Assembly: GCA_023231445.1 (NCBI GenBank) | Contig: JALNVF010000120.1 | Coordinates: 1-9,789, forward strand | Direction of reading: 5' to 3' | Length of the DNA stretch: 9,789 bases | Origin: Treponema sp. | Lineage (GTDB): Bacteria > Spirochaetota > Spirochaetia > Treponematales > Treponemataceae | In this document: positions 5,837 through 9,789 of the stretch, in pieces | How positions within the stretch are numbered: the first letter of the stretch is position 1 | Layout of the letters: each line of letters begins with the position of its first letter | Position numbers and translations under genes: made by a program | Notes under the pieces: generated by a model | What the model was told of the DNA's origin: nothing | The model's input: the letters and a program-made list of their open reading frames with translations, nothing else | The model's database searches: none

Positions 5837-7357
5837 ATGAAGAATGACATCGTCTTATCTATGCGTGGAATTTGCAAGACATTTCCGAGTGTACGGGCTT
5901 TGTATAATGTAGATTTTACTCTTTGTAAAGGCGAAATTCACGCGCTGATGGGTGAAAATGGAGCCGGTAAGTCTACTTTGATCAAGGTTTTAACAGGCGT
6001 ATACCAGAAAGATTCCGGGCAAATCAGCATAGCCGGAGTCAACAAAGATATTACAATAAAATCACCGCAGGAGGCTCAGAATCTAGGTATCAGTACAGTT
6101 TATCAGGAGATAACCCTTTGTCCGAATCTTACGGTCGCTGAGAATATATTTATCGGGCGGGGAAAATATCATTTTGTAAACTGGCGTTCAAGAGAAAAAA
6201 AGGCAACGGAAATTCTTTCCAGACTCAACATACCGACGAGTGCAACACGGCAGCTTGGTACTTGTTCACTGGCAGTACAGCAAATGGTCGCCATTGCCCG
6301 TGCCGTTGATATGGAATGTAAAGTGCTCATCCTGGATGAACCTACATCCTCCCTTGATGAGAAAGAAGTAGCGTTGCTTTTCTCTCTTATGCGGGATTTA
6401 AAATTACGGGGTGTTGGTATTATTTTTATAACTCATTTTCTCGAACAGGTATATGAGATATGTGACAAAATAACGGTTTTACGGAGTGGTGAACTGATCG
6501 GAGAGTACAAAATAAATGATTTACCACGCGTTCAACTGATTTCTAAGATGCTGGGGAAAGACCTTGATGATATCTCCGAATTAAAAAATCGGAAATTATC
6601 ACAGACCATGAAGGATGCTCCGCTTGTTTATGAGGCAAAAGGGTTATCCAGTGCAGAAGGTATTAAACCGTTTGACTTTTTGATTCATAAGGGCGAGGTG
6701 AACGGTTTTACTGGACTTCTTGGCTCCGGACGCAGTGAAAGCGTACGAGCCATATTTGGTGCTGATAGAATTACCTGCGGTGAAGTAAGAGTAAACGAAA
6801 AGAATGCAAAAATATCCAAACCCAAGGATGCCATGAAGTTTGGTATCGGATATCTGCCGGAGGACAGAAAACAGGATGGCATTATTGAAGATTTGTCAGT
6901 ACGTGAGAATATTATACTTGCTTTGCAGGTAATGAAGGGCTTTTTTCGACCTTTTTCCAAAAGTGAAGCGGAAACTTTTGCAGATAAATATATTAAATTA
7001 TTAGGGATAAAAACCGCTTCGAGGGACACGCCTATAAAATCACTTTCGGGCGGTAATCAGCAGAAGGTAATACTTGCCCGCTGGCTGCTCACCAATCCGC
7101 AGTATCTGCTGTTGGATGAACCAACACGCGGCATTGACATTGGTACGAAAGTTGAAATACAAAAACTCGTACTGAAACTTGCGGCAGAAGGCGTCAGTGT
7201 CACTTTTATTTCATCAGAAATTGAAGAAATGCTAAATACATGTTCCCGGCTTATTGTCATGCGGGATCGCAAAATAGTTGGCGAATTGAAGGGAGAGGAA
7301 ATGACACAGGCTAAAATTATGCACACAATAGCAGGGGAGGCGACTCAAAATGGTTAA
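5837..7357 (+). CDS. ytfR: Sugar ABC transporter ATP-binding protein, YtfR type
   Basis: Cytoplasmic ATPase of 506 aa with two nucleotide-binding domains, the usual length for the RbsA/MglA/YtfR class. NBD1 has Walker A GENGAGKST (39-47), Q90, and Walker B LILDEPTSSLD near 165-175 followed by an H-loop THFL. Its signature is the variant SLAVQQMVAIARAV near 145, as in E. coli YtfR rather than the SxGQQQM of RbsA. NBD2 has a degenerate Walker A GLLGSGRSE lacking the lysine, a canonical signature LSGGNQQK (403-410) and Walker B LLLDEPTRGID, with SSE in place of the H-loop. Loss of catalysis in NBD2 is normal for the family. The ENIILALQ segment also matches YtfR. Start ATG 5837 follows the AAGGAGG; an upstream in-frame ATG at 5768 falls in the hairpin and has no ribosome site. 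It overlaps the next gene by 8 bp. The symbol is by homology; the sugar is unproven. Confidence 0.94.
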   Translation: MKNDIVLSMRGICKTFPSVRALYNVDFTLCKGEIHALMGENGAGKSTLIKVLTGVYQKDSGQISIAGVNKDITIKSPQEAQNLGISTVYQEITLCPNLTVAENIFIGRGKYHFVNWRSREKKATEILSRLNIPTSATRQLGTCSLAVQQMVAIARAVDMECKVLILDEPTSSLDEKEVALLFSLMRDLKLRGVGIIFITHFLEQVYEICDKITVLRSGELIGEYKINDLPRVQLISKMLGKDLDDISELKNRKLSQTMKDAPLVYEAKGLSSAEGIKPFDFLIHKGEVNGFTGLLGSGRSESVRAIFGADRITCGEVRVNEKNAKISKPKDAMKFGIGYLPEDRKQDGIIEDLSVRENIILALQVMKGFFRPFSKSEAETFADKYIKLLGIKTASRDTPIKSLSGGNQQKVILARWLLTNPQYLLLDEPTRGIDIGTKVEIQKLVLKLAAEGVSVTFISSEIEEMLNTCSRLIVMRDRKIVGELKGEEMTQAKIMHTIAGEATQNG

Positions 7358-8408
7358 GTTAAAGAAACTATCAAATTCTCAACTGACTATACCATTGTTT
7401 GCTCTTTTTTTGGTAATCATATTTAATTTATTCAGGGATGTCGGTTTTTTTTCTATAAATGTTATCAGGAACAATTATGGAAATCTGGTACTGTCAGGGA
7501 ATATTATCAGTATACTGAACGGAGGATCAGAGCTTGCTGTTCTTGCGATTGCCATGACTCTGATAACATCGGCAACAAAAGGGCAGGATATAAGTGTCGG
7601 TGCACTTGCAGCGATTGCGGGCAGTGTTTTTGTCCGTGTACTTCGGGCAAATCAAATTACAATGCCGGTTATTCTTCTTGCTTTTCTGGGAGCCTGTATT
7701 GTTGCGATTCTTTTTGCCTTGTTTACGGGTACATTGGTTGCCTTTTTCAATATTCAGCCGATGATTGCGTCATTGATACTGTTTACTGCCGGACGTCCGA
7801 TAGCATATTGGATAAACGGAGGAGCAACGCCTACCGTTGAAAGTCCGTTGTTAGACTGTATTGGAAGCTTTATTCCAGGTATCCCTATACCCAGTCCAAT
7901 TCTTATCGTAATAATATTCGGGATACTTGTTTCACTTGTTTTACGTTTTACTAATCTAGGACTATACACACAAGCTGTTGGTATAAACGAACGGGCGGCA
8001 CGTTTGAACGGGATCGATCCTGTTTTTATAAAACTGTTATCATTTATAATACTTGGTGTTTGCGTTGCTATTGCAGGTTGTATAAATGTCTGCAGAATAG
8101 GACTTATTAACCATGAAACTATACTTATTGATATTGAAATGGACGCTATTTTAGCAGTTGCAATCGGAGGAAATTCTCTAAGTGGCGGGAAATTCAGATT
8201 GGCCGGGTCTGTAATAGGGGCTTATATTATTCAGGCATTGACGATTACACTTTATGCTATGAAAGTCCCTTCAACCGCTGTAAAAGCCTATAAGGCGATC
8301 GTTATTATAGCTATCGTTGTAATAGGTTCGCCTGTTGTGCATAAATATGCCAACGAATTTCGCGAAAAATTTTTTAGAAAACCGATGGTAGTAACGGAGA
8401 CTAACTGA
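7350..8408 (+). CDS. ytfT: Sugar ABC transporter permease, YtfT type
   Basis: Inner-membrane permease of 352 aa with about nine or ten hydrophobic segments, family BPD_transp_2 (RbsC/XylH/YtfT). Recognised features are DISVGALAAIAG (80-91), IQPMIASLILFTAGR (135-149), AVGINERAARLNGI (209-222) and the C-terminal MDAILAVAIGGNSLSGG (264-280) followed by IIQALT. The last two are close to E. coli YtfT, including the order relative to YjfF. Where most relatives have GGID or GGQD before ISVG, this protein has KGQD (77-80). The ATG at 7350 lies inside the ATPase stop region, with GGGGAGG (7334-7340) 9 bases upstream, so translation is coupled. It should form the channel as a heterodimer with the following permease, a feature of the YtfQRT-YjfF system; ribose and xylose importers use one permease gene. 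The N-terminal 45 residues are poorly conserved. Confidence 0.92.
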   Translation: MVKLKKLSNSQLTIPLFALFLVIIFNLFRDVGFFSINVIRNNYGNLVLSGNIISILNGGSELAVLAIAMTLITSATKGQDISVGALAAIAGSVFVRVLRANQITMPVILLAFLGACIVAILFALFTGTLVAFFNIQPMIASLILFTAGRPIAYWINGGATPTVESPLLDCIGSFIPGIPIPSPILIVIIFGILVSLVLRFTNLGLYTQAVGINERAARLNGIDPVFIKLLSFIILGVCVAIAGCINVCRIGLINHETILIDIEMDAILAVAIGGNSLSGGKFRLAGSVIGAYIIQALTITLYAMKVPSTAVKAYKAIVIIAIVVIGSPVVHKYANEFREKFFRKPMVVTETN

Positions 8409-8409
8409 T

Positions 8410-9477
8410 ATGACAAGTAAAACAGCTAAAAATTTATTTTCAGGGATATTGAAAAAAAAACCAGGAGAGCCTATTTCAAGTACTGCTTTACTCCTGATCA
8501 TAACGGTTTGTGCATTTTTTGCAATGTACCTGCTTGCCATGATCATCTGGGGCGGCGGATTCCTGAATCCTCAACAGTTTTTTGATATTTTTAATAATAA
8601 TGCATATTTAATCGTGATTTCCTGCGGGCTGACTGTAGTTATGATAGCAGCCGGTATAGATATTTCGGTTGGAGGCATGATCGCGCTGGTAACCATGACA
8701 TGTGTTATTTTTCTGGAAGATCATGGCGGAAGCGTAATAGGTTCAATGTTTTTGGCTTTGGGTATAGGATTGGCGGTAGGAGTAGTCCAAGGATTTTTGG
8801 TATCATATTTGAAGATACAACCATTTATTGTTACTCTTGGGGGAATGTTTTTTGCGAGAGGAATGACAACCATTGTCAGTGGAGTTCCGCGTACAGTGAC
8901 CAGCAAAGCCTTTCTCGCTATTAAGAATTTTCGTATTATTATTCCAGGTATCGGTTCATATGGAAAGGCCGGTAATTTTATACCAGTCAAAGTTGAGCCA
9001 GGTGTAATAATAGCTTTAGTGATTGTATTAGTTATATGGTGGATCTCCAAATGGACACGATTTGGCCGCAACCTTTATGCAGTGGGCGGTAACAGTCAGA
9101 GTGCGTTAATGCTCGGTATCAATGTCAAACGAACGACATTTTTTTCCTATGTGATCAGCGGAGTATTGGCCGGAATCGGTGGCTATATTTATCTGCTGCA
9201 TACCGGAGCAGGGAACGCATCTAATGCAACTGCAGCAGAAATGCAGGCAATTGCAGCTTCCATTATCGGTGGGACGTTATTAAACGGCGGTGTCGGTAGT
9301 GTAATTGGTACACTTTTCGGTGTTCTTTCTTTAAAGACGATCAGCAATATTGTAATTGCTTCCGGACTCCGGGAACCGTATTGGCAAAGTATTACCACCG
9401 GGCTTATGTTGTGCTTCTTTATACTGCTTCAGAGCGTGATCCTTACAATTCGTAAGAAGAGAGGCATAAGTTTATAA
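8410..9477 (+). CDS. yjfF: Sugar ABC transporter permease, YjfF type
   Basis: Second inner-membrane permease, 355 aa, BPD_transp_2 family. Motifs: AGIDISVGG (81-89), YLKIQPFIVTLGGMFFARG (133-151), TRFGRNLYAVGGN (216-228) and IIGGTLLNGGVGSVIGTLFGV (285-305). The last block is nearly the same as in E. coli YjfF and distinguishes it from the first permease, which has AIGGNSLSGG there. The two permeases are clearly paralogous but not a recent duplication. The ATG follows the previous stop by one base, with GGAG (8396-8399) 10 bases upstream. The first 22 residues are polar and basic, so the N-terminus is cytoplasmic. It is the last gene of the importer operon; no sugar-processing gene follows before the tRNA, so catabolism must be encoded elsewhere. 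Confidence 0.92.
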   Translation: MTSKTAKNLFSGILKKKPGEPISSTALLLIITVCAFFAMYLLAMIIWGGGFLNPQQFFDIFNNNAYLIVISCGLTVVMIAAGIDISVGGMIALVTMTCVIFLEDHGGSVIGSMFLALGIGLAVGVVQGFLVSYLKIQPFIVTLGGMFFARGMTTIVSGVPRTVTSKAFLAIKNFRIIIPGIGSYGKAGNFIPVKVEPGVIIALVIVLVIWWISKWTRFGRNLYAVGGNSQSALMLGINVKRTTFFSYVISGVLAGIGGYIYLLHTGAGNASNATAAEMQAIAASIIGGTLLNGGVGSVIGTLFGVLSLKTISNIVIASGLREPYWQSITTGLMLCFFILLQSVILTIRKKRGISL

Positions 9478-9510
9478 GAAGTGATATTATTATATAGATA
9501 CAGAAGGTAA

Positions 9511-9529
9511 TCCCCGGTTGTACCGGGGA
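9511..9529 (+). terminator. GC-rich hairpin after the importer operon
   Basis: TCCCCGG (9511-9517) pairs with CCGGGGA (9523-9529) around TTGTA, 34 bases after the yjfF stop. It is followed by GATTTGTGAGAGTTTT rather than a clean T run. It may terminate weakly or protect the 3' end. Two further hairpins downstream, 9570-9585 and 9606-9628, also lack T tracts. Confidence 0.4.
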
Positions 9530-9605
9530 GATTTGTGAGAGTTTTACAATCCGGGAGCATAAAAGAACATCTCTCGGCAGAGAGAGAACGATAGTGGAAG
9601 GGTAT

Positions 9606-9628
9606 ATGTGTCATGATTTCATACACAT
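9606..9628 (+). repeat. Inverted repeat between operon end and tRNA
   Basis: ATGTGT-c-ATG (9606-9615) pairs with CAT-ACACAT (9620-9628) with one bulged C and the loop ATTT. A smaller perfect repeat, TCTCTC/GAGAGA, lies just upstream at 9570-9585. Neither has a U tract; they could be 3' mRNA structures or chance. Confidence 0.3.
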
Positions 9629-9675
9629 GTTGTTAATAGGAATACCACCAAGATAAACTCTGCCCATTTTTATTC

Positions 9676-9705
9676 TTGACATCATTCCCGTTCTTTTGTT
9701 ATAGT
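9676..9705 (+). promoter_or_regulatory. Promoter of the tRNA-Ala gene
   Basis: A perfect TTGACA (9676-9681) and TATAGT (9700-9705, one mismatch) are 18 bp apart. Transcription would begin near 9712, about 10 bases before the mature tRNA. This strong promoter shows the tRNA is not dependent on importer read-through. Confidence 0.8.
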
Positions 9706-9721
9706 GCATATGTTATATTCC

Positions 9722-9789
<68 letters not shown>

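Noticed and set aside
6685..7029. Minus-strand open frames inside ytfR and the permease genes
   Set aside because: They run antisense to strongly conserved ABC domains and carry no domain or start signal of their own.
5837..7357. Broken second nucleotide-binding domain
   Set aside because: The lysine-less Walker A and missing H-loop in NBD2 are normal for two-domain sugar importer ATPases and are not decay.
4737..9477. Importer as xylFGH, rbs or mgl
   Set aside because: Two distinct permease genes, the SLAVQQM signature and ENIILALQ segment in the ATPase, and the GGTLLNGGVG block in the last permease point to the YtfQRT-YjfF group instead.

Overview
The window reads as a carbohydrate sensing and uptake locus from a diderm bacterium, most likely a spirochaete of the Treponema type. 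This is inferred from moderate to low GC, a transporter binding protein with a plain cleavable signal peptide (a free periplasm) beside a lipoprotein with a relaxed lipobox, the Cys-rich DUF6171-like gene at the left edge, and the tRNA-Ala sequence. No marker gene fixes the genus.

Layout. (1) 2-223, plus strand: 3' end of a small Cys-rich protein resembling DUF6171. (2) 274-4367, minus strand: a compact three-gene sensory operon, transcribed right to left. It encodes a YtfQ-like sugar-binding lipoprotein, a LytS/YesM-type sensor histidine kinase and a YesN-type response regulator with an AraC output domain. A TTGCAC-N17-TATAAT promoter and a well-placed ribosome binding site put the lipoprotein start at a TTG at 4367. 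(3) 4368-4736: a 369-bp divergent intergenic region with a perfect 17-bp inverted repeat, three TACTTC hexamers at 9-bp spacing, a 10-bp palindrome and an 8-bp inverted repeat. (4) 4737-9477, plus strand: a complete ABC sugar importer with a periplasmic binding protein, a double-NBD ATPase and two different permeases. The order and motifs match the E. coli galactofuranose importer ytfQ-ytfR-ytfT-yjfF. (5) 9478-9721: a non-coding 3' region with three short hairpins and a near-consensus promoter. (6) 9722 to the right edge: tRNA-Ala(GGC), lacking only the last few bases.

How it works together (inference). The binding lipoprotein is held at the membrane and presents ligand state to the periplasmic domain of the kinase. 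The kinase phosphorylates the YesN-type regulator, which binds the divergent region and activates the importer. This parallels the XylFII-LytS-YesN D-xylose sensing system of clostridia, but the sensor subunit and importer here belong to the YtfQ (furanose-type hexose) branch rather than the xylose branch. A hairpin and a hairpin-embedded Shine-Dalgarno between the binding-protein gene and the ATPase gene probably set the usual excess of binding protein over membrane components.

The most notable points are the YtfQ-type three-component sensor, the corrected TTG start, the structured divergent promoter region, and the double attenuation device ahead of ytfR.
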